A stretch of 64,000 nucleotides of DNA from NCBI RefSeq assembly GCF_003056345.1, contig NZ_PYWB01000006.1, positions 62,001-126,000 of the forward strand, in the 5' to 3' direction. The notes under the pieces were generated by a model. That model ran no database searches, had not been told where the DNA came from, and worked only from the letters and a program-made list of their open reading frames with translations. Within the stretch, counting starts at the first letter, position 1. The number at the start of each line of letters is the position of its first letter. Origin of the DNA: Devosia submarina. GTDB lineage: Bacteria > Pseudomonadota > Alphaproteobacteria > Rhizobiales > Devosiaceae. This document shows positions 8,866 to 18,147 of this stretch, one piece after another. The translations under genes were made by a program, and so were the position numbers.

Positions 8866-10041
8866 CTAGTGGCCGGTGCGCTCGCCCTTGCGGAAGGGCG
8901 TGAACTGATCAAGGATCTCCTGGCTATGCTCCACAGAGGCGCGTTCATGCTGGAGGAAATCAGCCACAGCCTCGCGCAGGCCAGGATGAGCGATCCAGTG
9001 CACGGAATAGGTCGTTGAAGGCTCGTAGCCGCGCGCGAGCTTGTGCTCGCCCTGGGCGCCAGCCTCCACAACGGCCAGCTTGTGGGCGATCGCGTAGTCG
9101 ATAGCCTGGTAGTAGCAGAGTTCGAAATGAAGAAACGGCACGTCGCGGGTGCAGCCCCAATTGCGACCGAAAATGCGGTCCTTGCCCACGAAGTTGATGG
9201 CGCCAGCAATGGGGATTGGTCCGTCATAGGCGAGCATCAGGACGATGCGATCGGCCATGGTCTCATTGAGACGTGAGAAGAATTCGCGGTTGAGGTAGGG
9301 GCGGCCCCATTTGCGGGCGCCCGTGTCCTCATAGAACTCGTAGAAGGCGTCCCAATGATGTTCCTGCAAGTCGCTGCCGCTGAGCCAGCGCACGGAGAGC
9401 CCGTCGGCCAGGGCATCGCGGCGTTCGCGGCGAATGGTCTTGCGCTTGCGGGAGGACAGCGTTTCGAGAAACTCTTCGAAGCTCCCGAACCCCTGATTGT
9501 GCCAGTGGAACTGGGTATCCATGCGCTTGAGCCAGCCGCCGGATTGCGCTTCGTCGGCTTCGCTCTCGGGCACAAAGGTGGCGTGGACGGAGGATGCTTC
9601 GCGCTGGATCGCCAACTGCTGGGCAGCGGCGAGGAGGGCGGCTTTTACCTCGGGGTCGGCGGAAGGGACGAGCAGCTTGGGTGCGGTCGCCGGAGTGAAC
9701 GGCACGGAACATTGCAGCTTTGGGTAATAGCTGCCGCCGGCGCGCTCCAGGGCGTTGGCCCAGCCATGGTCGAACACATATTCGCCCATGGAATGGGATT
9801 TCAGGAACAGCGGCATGAGGCCCAGCGGCTGGTCTGCGCTGTTGCTGAGCAGGATGTGCTGGGGCTGCCAGCCGGTGCGACCCGTGGCACAGCGGGATTC
9901 TTCCAAGGACAGGAAGAAGGCGTGATCGAGAAATGGATTATCCGTCACCCCTTCTGTGGAGGGGACAAGACTGTTCCATACAGCGGCCGGTATGCTGGCC
10001 GTCGAGGGGTGGATGGTGGCCTTGAATGAGGTGGCTGGCAA
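8866..10041 (-). CDS. GNAT family N-acyltransferase (DUF482/FemAB-like)
   Basis: This 391-residue cytoplasmic protein matches the DUF482 family, a FemAB-like branch of the GNAT fold. Recognisable segments are NPFLDHAFFLSLEES near residue 35, SRKRKTIRRERR near 200, and the C-terminal part reading GRNWGCTRDVPFLHFELCYY and GAQGEHKLARGYEP. The family is widespread in Proteobacteria but has no firmly established substrate; a role in acyl or amino-acyl transfer is inferred only from the fold. It lies 54 bases upstream of the desaturase fusion on the same strand. Confidence 0.85.
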   Translation of the reverse strand: MPATSFKATIHPSTASIPAAVWNSLVPSTEGVTDNPFLDHAFFLSLEESRCATGRTGWQPQHILLSNSADQPLGLMPLFLKSHSMGEYVFDHGWANALERAGGSYYPKLQCSVPFTPATAPKLLVPSADPEVKAALLAAAQQLAIQREASSVHATFVPESEADEAQSGGWLKRMDTQFHWHNQGFGSFEEFLETLSSRKRKTIRRERRDALADGLSVRWLSGSDLQEHHWDAFYEFYEDTGARKWGRPYLNREFFSRLNETMADRIVLMLAYDGPIPIAGAINFVGKDRIFGRNWGCTRDVPFLHFELCYYQAIDYAIAHKLAVVEAGAQGEHKLARGYEPSTTYSVHWIAHPGLREAVADFLQHERASVEHSQEILDQFTPFRKGERTGH

Positions 10042-10167
10042 GGTCGGGACTGTAACCTTCGGGACGATCTAGCTGATATGGGACCGGGCGGCTCCAGCTG
10101 CAAGCTTGGACCTAATCGCCCGGGCCGTCACGAATTTCCCGACGCTCGCCAGAACTTGATCCGGCGG

Positions 10168-10626
10168 TCAGATTTCGACTACGGCCTCGATCTCAACGGC
10201 AGCGCCGAAGGGCAGGGAGGCGACACCGAAAGCGGCGCGGGCATGCTTGCCCCTGTCGCCAAGCACGCCGACAAGCAGGTTTGAGCAGCCATTGGCGACG
10301 AGGTGCTGTTCAGTGAATTCAGGGGTCGAGGCGACCAGGACGGTGACCTTGAGGATGCGCTTGATCTCTTCGAGCGGGACGCCGCCCATGTGGACGATCT
10401 GGCTGAGCACGTTAAGGGCCGCGAGTTCTGCGGCATTGCCGCCCTGGACGACATTCATGTTATCGCCCAAGCGCCCGGTGACCACCCCTTGTTCGTTGGC
10501 GGAAATCTGGCCGGAAACATAGAGGATGTTGCCGGTGCGCGTAACGGGAACGTAGCTGGCTACGGGCGCCTTGGGGGCGGGCAGCTCGAAGCCGTATTCA
10601 CGAAGTTTCTCGATTGGGCTGGTCAT
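10168..10626 (-). CDS. RidA family protein (YjgF/TdcF-like)
   Basis: This 152-residue protein belongs to the YjgF/YER057c/UK114 family, whose RidA members hydrolyse reactive enamine/imine intermediates. It has the conserved ILYVSGQIS segment and a closing EIEAVVEI. It matches the longer subgroup (about 150 residues, often beginning TPIEKLRELG) rather than the archetypal 128-residue RidA, and the usual catalytic arginine near the C-terminus is not obvious, so the imine deaminase role is uncertain. The start is the ATG at 10626, inside the end of dinB (29-base overlap). The longer frame to 10842 is an artefact of that overlap. Confidence 0.88.
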   Translation of the reverse strand: MTSPIEKLREYGFELPAPKAPVASYVPVTRTGNILYVSGQISANEQGVVTGRLGDNMNVVQGGNAAELAALNVLSQIVHMGGVPLEEIKRILKVTVLVASTPEFTEQHLVANGCSNLLVGVLGDRGKHARAAFGVASLPFGAAVEIEAVVEI

Positions 10627-11947
10627 CTGGTCTTGCCTTCTTTTGGTCGTCGTCAATGTCGAGCGGCGCGCGGCTGGGCTTGCGCCCATAAAGCTTGCCG
10701 CGAATAACCGCTTCGCGGCCGAAGCGGGTGCGCACCTTGTCCATGGCACGTTCGGCCGCGGCCTTGCGCGCGATTGCGGGCTCCAGCAGATCTGCGGGAT
10801 CGATGCCGTCGGCCTTATCAATACCGGAAATGCCGATTCCAATCAGCCGGAAAGCGGTGCCGTCCACTTCCCGCTGCAGCAAGGATAGGCCCGTCTCGTA
10901 GATCACGCTGGCGAGCTGGGTTGGCATCATCAAGTGCCGCGCGCGTGTGCGCAAGCGGAAGCCCGCGGATTTGAGCTTGAGCGTTACAGTGTCGCCAACC
11001 AGACTTTTGGCCTTGAGGCGTTCGGACAAGCGCTCGGACACATTGAGCAGCTCTGTGGAAAGCGCTTCAAGCGAAGCGATGTCGGCGTTGAAAGTGGTTT
11101 CGGACGAGACGGTTTTCATTTCGCCGTCCGGCGAGATGCGGCGGCTGTCCTGGCCACGGGCGAGCCGGGCGAGGCGCGCGCCGGTTTCGCCATAGCGACG
11201 CATGAGGTTTTCGGGTGGTTCGTCCTGCAACTGGCCGATGGTCAGGAGCCCATCTTTGCGCAGGGTTTCGGCGAAGACCTTGCCCACGCCGTAGATCATG
11301 CTGATGGGCTTGGGCGCGAGGAACTGGATGGTTTCGGCTTCCCCGATCACAGCGAAGCCGCGCGGCTTGTCGAGGTCAGAGGCGATCTTGGCGAGGAATT
11401 TGTTGTGGCTGAGGCCGACCGAGATGGTGACGCCGATTTCCTTTTCCACTGCGCGGGCAAAGCGGGCGAGGACGATTGCAGCAGGGGCCTTGTGTAGAGC
11501 CTGAGTGCCGGAAAGGTCAAGGAATGCTTCGTCGATGGAGAGGGGTTCGACGAGGGGAGTCAGCGTGTCCATGATGGCGCGAATCTGGCGGCTGACGCCG
11601 GCATATTTAGCCATGTCGGGTTTGATGACCACGGCATCGGGGCAAAGCTGGTTAGCCTTGAACATGGGCATAGCGGAGCGAACGCCGGACTGGCGGGCGA
11701 TATAGCAGCAGGTGGCAACAACGCCGCGTGTGCCGCCGCCAATGATGAGGGGCTTATCGCGTAGCTCAGGATTGTCGCGCTTTTCGATGGACGCGTAAAA
11801 GGCGTCGCAATCGACATGGGCGATGGAAAGGCTCAGCAGTTCCTGGTGGCAGACGAGGCGCGGCGAGCCGCAGGCAGGGCAGCGCGCTGGCGCCTGGGCT
11901 GCCGCGGCATAGGCCAGGCAATCGCGGCAGAGCCAATCTTTGGCCAC
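10598..11947 (-). CDS. dinB: DNA polymerase IV with N-terminal zinc knuckle
   Basis: This Y-family translesion polymerase is 449 residues long. Metal-binding carboxylates are in HVDCDAF (D46, D48) and SIDEAF (D139, E140). Palm, finger, thumb and little-finger domains all appear complete. Before the palm is a roughly 35-residue extension with two CxxC pairs (C7/C10 and C23/C26), a probable zinc knuckle known from rhizobial DinB proteins but absent in the E. coli enzyme. No SOS box was identified upstream. The gene overlaps ridA at its 3' end and starts three bases from the DUF3572 stop. Confidence 0.95.
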   Translation of the reverse strand: MAKDWLCRDCLAYAAAAQAPARCPACGSPRLVCHQELLSLSIAHVDCDAFYASIEKRDNPELRDKPLIIGGGTRGVVATCCYIARQSGVRSAMPMFKANQLCPDAVVIKPDMAKYAGVSRQIRAIMDTLTPLVEPLSIDEAFLDLSGTQALHKAPAAIVLARFARAVEKEIGVTISVGLSHNKFLAKIASDLDKPRGFAVIGEAETIQFLAPKPISMIYGVGKVFAETLRKDGLLTIGQLQDEPPENLMRRYGETGARLARLARGQDSRRISPDGEMKTVSSETTFNADIASLEALSTELLNVSERLSERLKAKSLVGDTVTLKLKSAGFRLRTRARHLMMPTQLASVIYETGLSLLQREVDGTAFRLIGIGISGIDKADGIDPADLLEPAIARKAAAERAMDKVRTRFGREAVIRGKLYGRKPSRAPLDIDDDQKKARPDDQPNRETS

Positions 11948-11950
11948 TTT

Positions 11951-12229
11951 CTACCCCGCTGGATTGATCCGATGCCACACACGCATGAAGTCTTCAGGAG
12001 TGAGCCCGCTATTGGCGCAAAGCGCAAGCAGAAGCGACTCATTGGCCGCGACATAGTCGATCAACCCACGCTCGAGCGCAGGGGAACCCACCGAAGCGCG
12101 CAATGTTGCGGGGTCGAGGCCCGCATATTGCATGAAGCCCAGCAATTCCTCAGGATTTTCAGCAAGGAAGCTCAAACAAATGTCTGCTAGCCTCGCGACG
12201 GACAGCTCGGCTTTTTCGGTGCGGGGCAC
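11951..12229 (-). CDS. DUF3572 family protein
   Basis: This small acidic helical protein of about 92 residues has the LADICLSFLAENPEELLGFMQ and LCANSGLTPEDFMRVW segments of DUF3572, a family of unknown function that commonly lies divergent from divK in Rhizobiales. The frame is open up to 12385, but that would overlap the divK promoter and gene. The GTG at 12229 gives a family-like N-terminus, although no strong ribosome site is visible there, so the start is tentative. It is followed closely by dinB. Confidence 0.75.
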   Translation of the reverse strand: MPRTEKAELSVARLADICLSFLAENPEELLGFMQYAGLDPATLRASVGSPALERGLIDYVAANESLLLALCANSGLTPEDFMRVWHRINPAG

Positions 12230-12329
12230 GGACGGGCTCGTTTGGTATTTTGTAAACAGTTTTAATGTTATCTGAAGATGGTGGCGAAGCGAAGGGCTGC
12301 TGGCACCTTGGCGGTGCGAGGAATATTGA

Positions 12330-12701
12330 ATGCCTAAGACCGTTATGATCGTGGAAGATAACGAGCTCAATATGAAGCTCTTCAACGATCTGCTCGAATC
12401 GCGGGGTTATGCCGTGATCCAGACCCGCAACGGTATGGAGGCACTTGATCTTGCGCGTGCGCATCTTCCCGATCTCATCTTGATGGATATCCAACTGCCC
12501 GAGGTTTCGGGACTGGTTGTGACCAAATGGCTCAAGGATGATGACGAGCTTGCCCATATCCCCGTTATTGCGGTGACGGCGTTCGCCATGAAAGGCGACG
12601 AAGAGCGGATTCTGCAAGGCGGATGTGAGGGTTACATCAGCAAGCCGATCTCCGTGCCACACTTTCTGGAAACTATTGCCCGCTACATTGGCCCGGCCTG
12701 A
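12330..12701 (+). CDS. divK: Single-domain cell-cycle response regulator DivK
   Basis: This 123-residue stand-alone receiver domain has the phosphoacceptor D53 in [10 protein letters not shown], the acidic pair E9-D10, a threonine in VTAFA and the lysine in SKPIS. In Caulobacter DivK relays signals from the kinases DivJ and PleC and, through DivL, lowers CtrA phosphorylation. Identification rests on the near-complete match to DivK and on the adjacent pleD gene. The start follows GAGGAATATTG. The gene is 80 bases from pleD on the same strand. Confidence 0.95.
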   Translation: MPKTVMIVEDNELNMKLFNDLLESRGYAVIQTRNGMEALDLARAHLPDLILMDIQLPEVSGLVVTKWLKDDDELAHIPVIAVTAFAMKGDEERILQGGCEGYISKPISVPHFLETIARYIGPA

Positions 12702-12781
12702 CCGGCTCGCTTGAGTGCGGTTGGGCGTCTGAAACCCACTGTGGACGCTGTGGGTGGACGAAGCACGTTCCGAGGCCAAGA

Positions 12782-14152
12782 GTGACCGCACGCGTACTGA
12801 TTGTTGACGATATCCCGACCAATGTCCGCTTGCTGGAAGCGCGTTTGACGGCGGAATATTTCGAAGTGGTCACGGCCACATCCGGGCAACAGGCGTTGGA
12901 TATCTGTGCGAGTTCGGACATCGACATCGTCTTGCTCGATGTGATGATGCCTGAAATGGACGGGTTCGAAGTCTGCAAACGGCTCAAGAGTTCTCCCAAG
13001 ACTCATCATTTGCCCGTCTTGATGATCACGGCGCTGGACCAACCCTCCGACCGCGTGCGGGGGCTTGAAGTGGGGGCCGATGATTTTCTCACCAAGCCTG
13101 TTGACGATGTGCAGCTGCTGGCGCGCGTCAAAAGCCTTGTCCGGCTCAAGGCATTGACCGACGAACTGCGTGCCCGCGCGATGACTGGCCAGCAAATCGC
13201 GGTGGAAGACGCAATCCGCGCCATGGATATGATCAGCACAAGTGGCGGCTCCATTCTGGTTATCGACACCGACCAGCGCCATGCCGAGCGGATGAAGAAT
13301 TATCTCAGCCCTGAACACAGGGTGGATATCTTGACGCAACCGGCAGATGCCGTGTTCCAAGTCACTGGCGAGCATTATGAATTGGCTATCGTCGTGATGG
13401 CGCTAGCCGATTTCGATCCGCTGCGTGTCTGCTCGCAGATCCGCACGGTAGAGCATACGCGCACCTTGCCAATCATCCTGGTGTCGGACGATGCGGACAA
13501 GCCGCGCGTGGTGCGGGCGCTGGATCTGGGCGTCAATGATTTCATCACCCGACCGGTGGAGCGCAATGAGCTCGCCGCCCGTGTGCGCACGCAAATCCGA
13601 CGGCATCGCTATGCCCTTGAGCTGCGCCAAAGTGTCAACAATACCATGGCGATGGCCGTTACGGACGATATGACAGGGCTTTATAACCGTCGCTATTTCG
13701 ACCGACATCTTGGGGTGATGCTGGGCAAGGCGCAGAGCCAAGACCGCGACATGGCCTTGATGATTCTCGATATCGACCACTTCAAGTCGGTGAACGACAA
13801 TTACGGCCATGACATCGGCGACGCCGTGCTAAAGGAGTTCGCGGCGCGGTTGAAGCGGAACATACGGGGCGTTGATTTAGCTTGCAGATTCGGCGGTGAG
13901 GAGTTCGTCGTGCTGATGCCCGACACTGATTACCGGCAGGCCGAAGCCATTGCGGAGCGGGTGCGGCAATCGATTTCGGAGCGGCAGTTCGATATCGGGG
14001 CGCAGCGGCAATTGGCCGTTACGGTGTCCGCCGGTGTGACGCTCAACGAGGCGCAGTCGGATACGCCTGAATCGCTGATCAAGCGGGCGGATGTGGCGCT
14101 GTATCGGGCCAAGCGCGAGGGGCGGAACCGGGTGGTGTTTGACGCCGCCTAA
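12782..14152 (+). CDS. pleD: Diguanylate cyclase response regulator PleD
   Basis: PleD makes cyclic di-GMP when phosphorylated and drives the motile-to-sessile switch. The 456-residue product has REC1 (phosphoacceptor D53), an adaptor REC2 (about 157-275) that lacks the acceptor aspartate (the position reads AIVVMA), and a GGDEF domain. The active site is GGEEF (371-375), and the product-inhibition site RGVD (362-365) lies five residues before it, so feedback by c-di-GMP should be retained. The start is a GTG. The REC1-REC2-GGDEF layout and the divK neighbour match Caulobacter. Confidence 0.96.
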   Translation: MTARVLIVDDIPTNVRLLEARLTAEYFEVVTATSGQQALDICASSDIDIVLLDVMMPEMDGFEVCKRLKSSPKTHHLPVLMITALDQPSDRVRGLEVGADDFLTKPVDDVQLLARVKSLVRLKALTDELRARAMTGQQIAVEDAIRAMDMISTSGGSILVIDTDQRHAERMKNYLSPEHRVDILTQPADAVFQVTGEHYELAIVVMALADFDPLRVCSQIRTVEHTRTLPIILVSDDADKPRVVRALDLGVNDFITRPVERNELAARVRTQIRRHRYALELRQSVNNTMAMAVTDDMTGLYNRRYFDRHLGVMLGKAQSQDRDMALMILDIDHFKSVNDNYGHDIGDAVLKEFAARLKRNIRGVDLACRFGGEEFVVLMPDTDYRQAEAIAERVRQSISERQFDIGAQRQLAVTVSAGVTLNEAQSDTPESLIKRADVALYRAKREGRNRVVFDAA

Positions 14153-14163
14153 ACTCTGCTTAA

Positions 14164-14196
14164 TTGTGCGCATTAGGGTTAATTGTTATAATTAAC
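14164..14196 (+). promoter_or_regulatory. Strong candidate promoter with overlapping palindrome
   Basis: TTGTGC at 14164-14169 is followed after exactly 17 bases by a perfect TATAAT at 14187-14192. The -10 box lies inside a palindrome with seven-base arms, GTTAATT (14178-14184) and AATTAAC (14190-14196), which could be an operator. No protein gene follows on the plus strand, so the likely product is the structured RNA region at about 14.2-14.5 kb. Confidence 0.5.
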
Positions 14197-14198
14197 AA

Positions 14199-14516
14199 AG
14201 GGTTATCGGCACGGAAGCGCCGGAAAACCTTGAGTTTTTTGAGGCGAAGAGTAGGTTGAATTCAACGCAGCGAGCCAGCCGACAGGGCGCTCGCCGGCGA
14301 GTTCCCTACGGCTCTCTCAGGTCCGCCGCAACTCCTGAGTCCCGTAGGGCGGTTGGTCCGGAAGCGGACAGAGTGGCCTCTTCGACAAGCCGCTCCGGAC
14401 CAGCCACTCCCCTCTCGATGACATAACCGATCGGGTCTTCATGCTAACAGACTGTTAGCGTTTGGCACCACATTCAGGCCGATAATCACAACAAAAAACC
14501 CCGCATGGTGGATGCG
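14199..14516 (+). ncRNA. Candidate structured intergenic RNA
   Basis: Behind the promoter at 14164-14192 the sequence has no convincing ORF but several strong inverted repeats. GTTGAATTCAAC (14255-14266) and CTCGCCGGCGAG (14290-14301) are palindromic. A two-part 14-pair stem joins 14304-14321 to 14334-14349, and a 12-pair stem joins GGTCCGG/AGCGG (14355-14367) to 14390-14401. GCTAACA/TGTTAGC follows at about 14443-14459. Transcription could end at the hairpin at 14499-14520. It does not resemble tmRNA, RNase P, SRP or 6S RNA as far as I can tell by eye. A decayed repeat element is the main alternative. Confidence 0.4.
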
Positions 14517-14520
14517 GGGC
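14494..14520 (-). terminator. Rho-independent terminator of rpmG
   Basis: The stem CCCCGCAT (14499-14506) pairs with ATGCGGGG (14512-14519) across a five-base loop. On the minus strand it is followed by six Ts, just downstream of rpmG. On the plus strand only CTTT follows, so it may stop opposing transcription weakly. Confidence 0.8.
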
Positions 14521-14551
14521 TTTCGTGTTCCTGAAGCGAGCAGGCGCCAGA

Positions 14552-14719
14552 TTACTTGATCTTGGCTTCCTTGAACTCGACATGCTTGCGCACAACCGGG
14601 TCGTACTTGTTGTACGAGAGCTTCTCGGTCTGGGTGCGGGCGTTCTTCTTGGTGACGTAGTAGTAGCCAGTATCAGCCGTCGACACGAGCTTGATCTTTA
14701 CGGAGGCGGCTTTGGCCAT
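14552..14719 (-). CDS. rpmG: 50S ribosomal protein L33
   Basis: This 55-residue basic protein of the large ribosomal subunit begins [20 protein letters not shown] and ends in [10 protein letters not shown]. The [10 protein letters not shown] and [10 protein letters not shown] segments identify L33. It has no cysteine pairs and is thus the zinc-free form. A terminator lies directly downstream. Its upstream region carries REP-like repeats that separate it from the DUF983 gene. Confidence 0.95.
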   Translation of the reverse strand: MAKAASVKIKLVSTADTGYYYVTKKNARTQTEKLSYNKYDPVVRKHVEFKEAKIK

Positions 14720-14843
14720 TTGTTAGTCCTCTTGAATAGCGAAGGCGCCGCGGAAACCCGGGCGCCGGAATTTGGGCGCAACCTAGTGAATTTTGGTTGA
14801 ATGTCAATGGGGGAGTGGCGTGGGGGGCGCCGGTTTGCGCATG

Positions 14844-15008
14844 CCCCCGGGTCAAGTCCTGGGCACGCCCTCGTGGTTCGACATGCTCACCATGAGGGCT
14901 GCTGGGGCTGGGTTGGCTGGCAAAGGTCGTCACCCTTGGGCTTGACCAAAGGGGTCTGCACTTGATTGCGCGATAGCCAAGTACAGGGCCCTCGGGTCAA
15001 GCCCGAGG
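14844..15008. repeat. Cluster of REP-like palindromes
   Basis: Three types of signal lie together between rpmG and the DUF983 gene. A CCCGGGTCAAG-type palindrome is at 14844-14864. A CCTCGTGGTTCGACATGCTC... palindrome is at 14869-14897. A facing pair of the CAAG family is at about 14933-14954 and CCTCGGGTCAAGCCCGAGG at 14990-15008. The stretch 14720-15053 contains no gene that I can support. Confidence 0.7.
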
Positions 15009-15053
15009 TGACGAGTGGTGGGTGGGTGAGCGAAGTGGTCAGTGCTACGAGGT

Positions 15054-15449
15054 TTAGTCCACCTGGCCGGTGCCGAAGCCGTACATGCCGTTGGCCCATT
15101 GCAGGCCAACGATCGCTCCTTTGATGGAGGGCAGGATGGCCAGGGGCAGGATCACGGCAAGCGGGATCATGGTGTACATGTAGGTGAGGGGATTGATGTG
15201 GTAGACCATGTCCAGGTGGAGCATGACCGCGACCAGCAGATGGCCTACAATGGTGATTGCGATGTAGGGCGGGAAATCGTCGGCGCGGTGGAGATTGAGC
15301 TGTTCGCCGCAGGCGTCGCAATGTTCGGCCACCTTGAGGTAGGCGCGGAACATCTTGCCCTGGCCACAATGGGGACACTTGCACAAGGTGCCGCGCCACA
15401 TGGCCTGACCGGCGCTCCGGTTGCTGATTGCTTTCGCCTTGCTGGACAT
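15054..15449 (-). CDS. DUF983 family membrane protein
   Basis: This 131-residue protein has a likely zinc ribbon near the N-terminus, built from CPHC (about residues 25-28) and CDAC (about 45-48). Two hydrophobic helices follow (about 64-80 and 92-110). DUF983 proteins are widespread in alphaproteobacteria and have no settled function. The ATG at 15449 has GAGG upstream and lies four bases after the rnr stop, so the two genes are probably co-transcribed, the usual arrangement next to rnr. Confidence 0.88.
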   Translation of the reverse strand: MSSKAKAISNRSAGQAMWRGTLCKCPHCGQGKMFRAYLKVAEHCDACGEQLNLHRADDFPPYIAITIVGHLLVAVMLHLDMVYHINPLTYMYTMIPLAVILPLAILPSIKGAIVGLQWANGMYGFGTGQVD

Positions 15450-15453
15450 CACG

Positions 15454-17736
15454 TCACCTCTTTCTGCGCGCCCTGAGCGCTTGTGCCCTAGATGGTCGCC
15501 TGATCGTGCGTTTGCTAGATGACGGATTGCCGCGTGTTCCTTCCGAGAGGAGCTCGAAGCGGAGGGAACCGGCGACGGGTGCCGCTTCCAGTAGCCGCAC
15601 GGTTACGGGATCACCGAGGCCAAATTTCTCGCCCGTCCTGTCACCAACCATTGCCTGCTGGTCTTCGGCGTAGCGATAGTAATCCTGGCCGAGAGTGGAG
15701 GCTGGGATGAAGCCATCGGCACCGGTTTCCAGCAGACGCACAAAGAGGCCGGAGCGGGTGACGCCGGAGATGCGGCCCTCGAAACGCGCACCGATCTGGC
15801 TAGACAGGAATTGCGCAAGGAGCCGGTCGGAGGTTTCGCGCTCGGCACTCATGGCGCGGCGTTCGGTGGCCGAAATGTGCTGGGCGATGCCGGCCAGTTT
15901 TTCCACTTCGCTGTCGCTGAGGCCATCATCGCCAAAGCGCTCGGCGCGGATCAGGGCGCGGTGGACGATGAGATCGGCATAGCGGCGGATGGGCGAGGTG
16001 AAGTGGGCGTAGCGATCCAGGTTCAGACCGAAGTGGCCGTAGTTTTCGGCGGCATATTCAGCCTGCGCCTGGGAGCGCAGCACCATCTCGGAGACCTGGT
16101 CGATATTGCCGGCCCGGCGCGCCTGGGCAAGTATGCCGTTGAAGTCGGATGTGCGGACATTGTCCGATTTCTTGACGGCTATATCGAGCGAGCCAAGGAA
16201 GTCGCGCAGAGACTGGAGCTTTTCGCTGCTCGGCTCGTCGTGGACGCGATAAAGCAGCGGCGAGCGCTTTTGCTCAAGTGTCTCGGCGGCAGCGACGTTG
16301 GCCGCGATCATCATCTCTTCGATGAGGCGATGGGCTTCGAGCCGCTCTGGAATGCGAATGTCCTTCACCATTCCCTTTTCATCGAGAATGATCTTGCGCT
16401 CGGGTAGGTCGAGATCGAGCGGGCCCCTGTTGTCGCGAGCCTTGGTCATGGTTTCGTAGGCGGCAAAGAGCGGGCGCAGGATGGGCTCGAGCAAAGGCCC
16501 GGTCTTGTCATCCGGAGTGCCGTCGATGGCGGCCTGGGCCTGCTGGTAGCTGATGCCAGCGGCAGAGCGCATCAAAATGCGGTGGAAGCTGTGGCTGCGC
16601 TTCTTGCCGTCAGCACCGATGACCATGCGCACGGCAAGGGCCGCGCGCGGCTGGCCTTCCTTGAGAGAGCAAAGCTCGTTGGAGATGCGCTCGGGCAGCA
16701 TGGGCACGACGCGGTCGGGGAAATAAACCGAATTGCCGCGCAGATAGGCTTCCCGATCGAGCGCTGTGCCGGGCCGGACATAGGCGGCGACGTCGGCAAT
16801 GGCGACGGTGACGATGTGGCCGCCGGCATTGTTTTCGTCGGTGTCCAGTTCGGCATAAACAGCGTCGTCGTGGTCCTTGGCGTCGTGCGGATCGATGGTG
16901 ATCAGCGGAACGTCGCGCCAGTCTTCCCGGCCCTTGAGGCTCGCTTCCTCGGCTTGTTCGGCTTCGCGAATAACGGAGGCAGGGAAGCGATAGGGAATTT
17001 CGAGCGCGTGGATGGCGATGAGGCTGATCGCGCCTTCGGAGGCTGGATTGCCGATAACGGCGGTAACGCGGGCGCGGGGAATCATCAATCGGCCCGCGGG
17101 CTTGACGTCGACTTCCACGAGATCGCCGTCCTTGGCGTCCCCAAGATCGCCGGGCGGAATGCGCATTTCCTTTTGCTTGCGATCCACGGGAACAAGGCGG
17201 GCGCCATCTTCGTCCATGCGCACAATGCCGATATGGGCACGGCGGGGCTTGTCGAGGATCTTCATCGCCTTTGCGGTGTAGGCGGGAGGCTCGCCTTCGC
17301 CGGCATCGATGCGGGCCAGGATCCGATCGCCCGGCGCGGGAACGACGCGGGCGTCGCGGCCGCCAAGCACCTGGACGCGAGGCTTTTCGCCCTGTTCCTC
17401 GTTCCACTGGGCGGGAAAGGCGTGGAGATTGTCCGGATCGGCGTCGGTGGGAATATCAAGAACAGTGACGTGGGGCAGAGCGGCGGTGCGGCGCAACGCC
17501 TTGCGGGTGCGCGTGATGATGCCTTCGCCCTCCAGCTCATTGAGCATGGCCTTGAAGGGGCGACGCATGTCGCCGCGGATACCGAAGATCTTGGCGAGGT
17601 CGCGCTTGCCCTTGATGTCGGTTTGCTCGGCAAGGGCTTCGAGCAGCTGCTCGCGGGTGGGCAGCGCATCGGCGGAAGGCTTGCGGGTGCGCTTGGGGCC
17701 GGAGGTGTTTTTTGGTTTTGTTGTTGGCTTGGCCAT
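15454..17736 (-). CDS. rnr: Ribonuclease R
   Basis: This 760-residue processive 3'-5' exoribonuclease degrades structured RNA. The order is an N-terminal helix-turn-helix-like segment, cold-shock domains, the RNB catalytic domain with the metal-binding stretch ITIDPHDAKDHDDAVY (near residues 275-290), then an S1 domain around GRISGVTRSGLFVRL and a basic tail rich in arginine and lysine. The N-terminus also begins with a basic low-complexity segment. The only plausible start is the ATG at 17736. It is the first gene of the rnr-DUF983 unit; upstream lies a repeat-rich gap. Confidence 0.95.
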   Translation of the reverse strand: MAKPTTKPKNTSGPKRTRKPSADALPTREQLLEALAEQTDIKGKRDLAKIFGIRGDMRRPFKAMLNELEGEGIITRTRKALRRTAALPHVTVLDIPTDADPDNLHAFPAQWNEEQGEKPRVQVLGGRDARVVPAPGDRILARIDAGEGEPPAYTAKAMKILDKPRRAHIGIVRMDEDGARLVPVDRKQKEMRIPPGDLGDAKDGDLVEVDVKPAGRLMIPRARVTAVIGNPASEGAISLIAIHALEIPYRFPASVIREAEQAEEASLKGREDWRDVPLITIDPHDAKDHDDAVYAELDTDENNAGGHIVTVAIADVAAYVRPGTALDREAYLRGNSVYFPDRVVPMLPERISNELCSLKEGQPRAALAVRMVIGADGKKRSHSFHRILMRSAAGISYQQAQAAIDGTPDDKTGPLLEPILRPLFAAYETMTKARDNRGPLDLDLPERKIILDEKGMVKDIRIPERLEAHRLIEEMMIAANVAAAETLEQKRSPLLYRVHDEPSSEKLQSLRDFLGSLDIAVKKSDNVRTSDFNGILAQARRAGNIDQVSEMVLRSQAQAEYAAENYGHFGLNLDRYAHFTSPIRRYADLIVHRALIRAERFGDDGLSDSEVEKLAGIAQHISATERRAMSAERETSDRLLAQFLSSQIGARFEGRISGVTRSGLFVRLLETGADGFIPASTLGQDYYRYAEDQQAMVGDRTGEKFGLGDPVTVRLLEAAPVAGSLRFELLSEGTRGNPSSSKRTIRRPSRAQALRARRKR

Positions 17737-17866
17737 GGGGGATTTTCGTTGTGGTTAGGGTGATAGATAGGTGATGGCGGCCGGTTTGCCAAATGAAGGG
17801 GTGGACGAGCGGGTTGGTTCCGTGAGGTGTCATGGAGTGGGGAGCGGTGCGGTTTGGCTCGGTGGG

Positions 17867-18034
17867 CCTCATGGTGAGCTTGTCGAACCATGAGAGCGTG
17901 GCACTCCCAGCCTGCGCTCGCGCGGCCTCGTGGTTCGACAGGCTCACCGTGAGGCCTTTGGAACGGCATCATGGGGACTTTGGTACATTGGGGAGAGTGC
18001 CTGAAGTGTAGAGCCCTTGGGTCAAGCCCGAGGG
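17867..18034. repeat. REP-like repeat cluster between rnr and the dipeptidase gene
   Basis: The palindrome starting CCTCATGGTGAGCTTGTCG is at 17867-17894 and an inverted copy (GGCCTCGTGGTTCGACAGG...) at 17924-17956, so the two copies face each other. A CCCTTGGGTCAAGCCCGAGG copy follows at 18014-18034. The gap 17737-18147 also must hold the divergent promoters of rnr and the dipeptidase gene, but none is obvious. Confidence 0.75.
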
Positions 18035-18147
18035 TGACAGTTGGTGGTGGGGAGAGATCGTGGGCTGCCACATGGTTCACCCTTCCTCTTGCGGCCAGAC
18101 CAGGCTGGGGGTGAACTGCCCGATCAAACAGAAAGACGATTCCGCTT

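Noticed and set aside
10627..10842. N-terminal extension of the RidA protein into dinB
   Set aside because: The extra 72 residues have no family similarity; the conserved start is MTSPIEKL at 10626.
12240..12280. Possible CtrA box upstream of divK (GTAA-N7-TAAT)
   Set aside because: Both half-sites deviate from TTAA, so I could not support it; the full consensus is present only at 37243-37257.
14525..14800. Plus-strand ORF across rpmG
   Set aside because: It is antisense to the well-conserved L33 gene.
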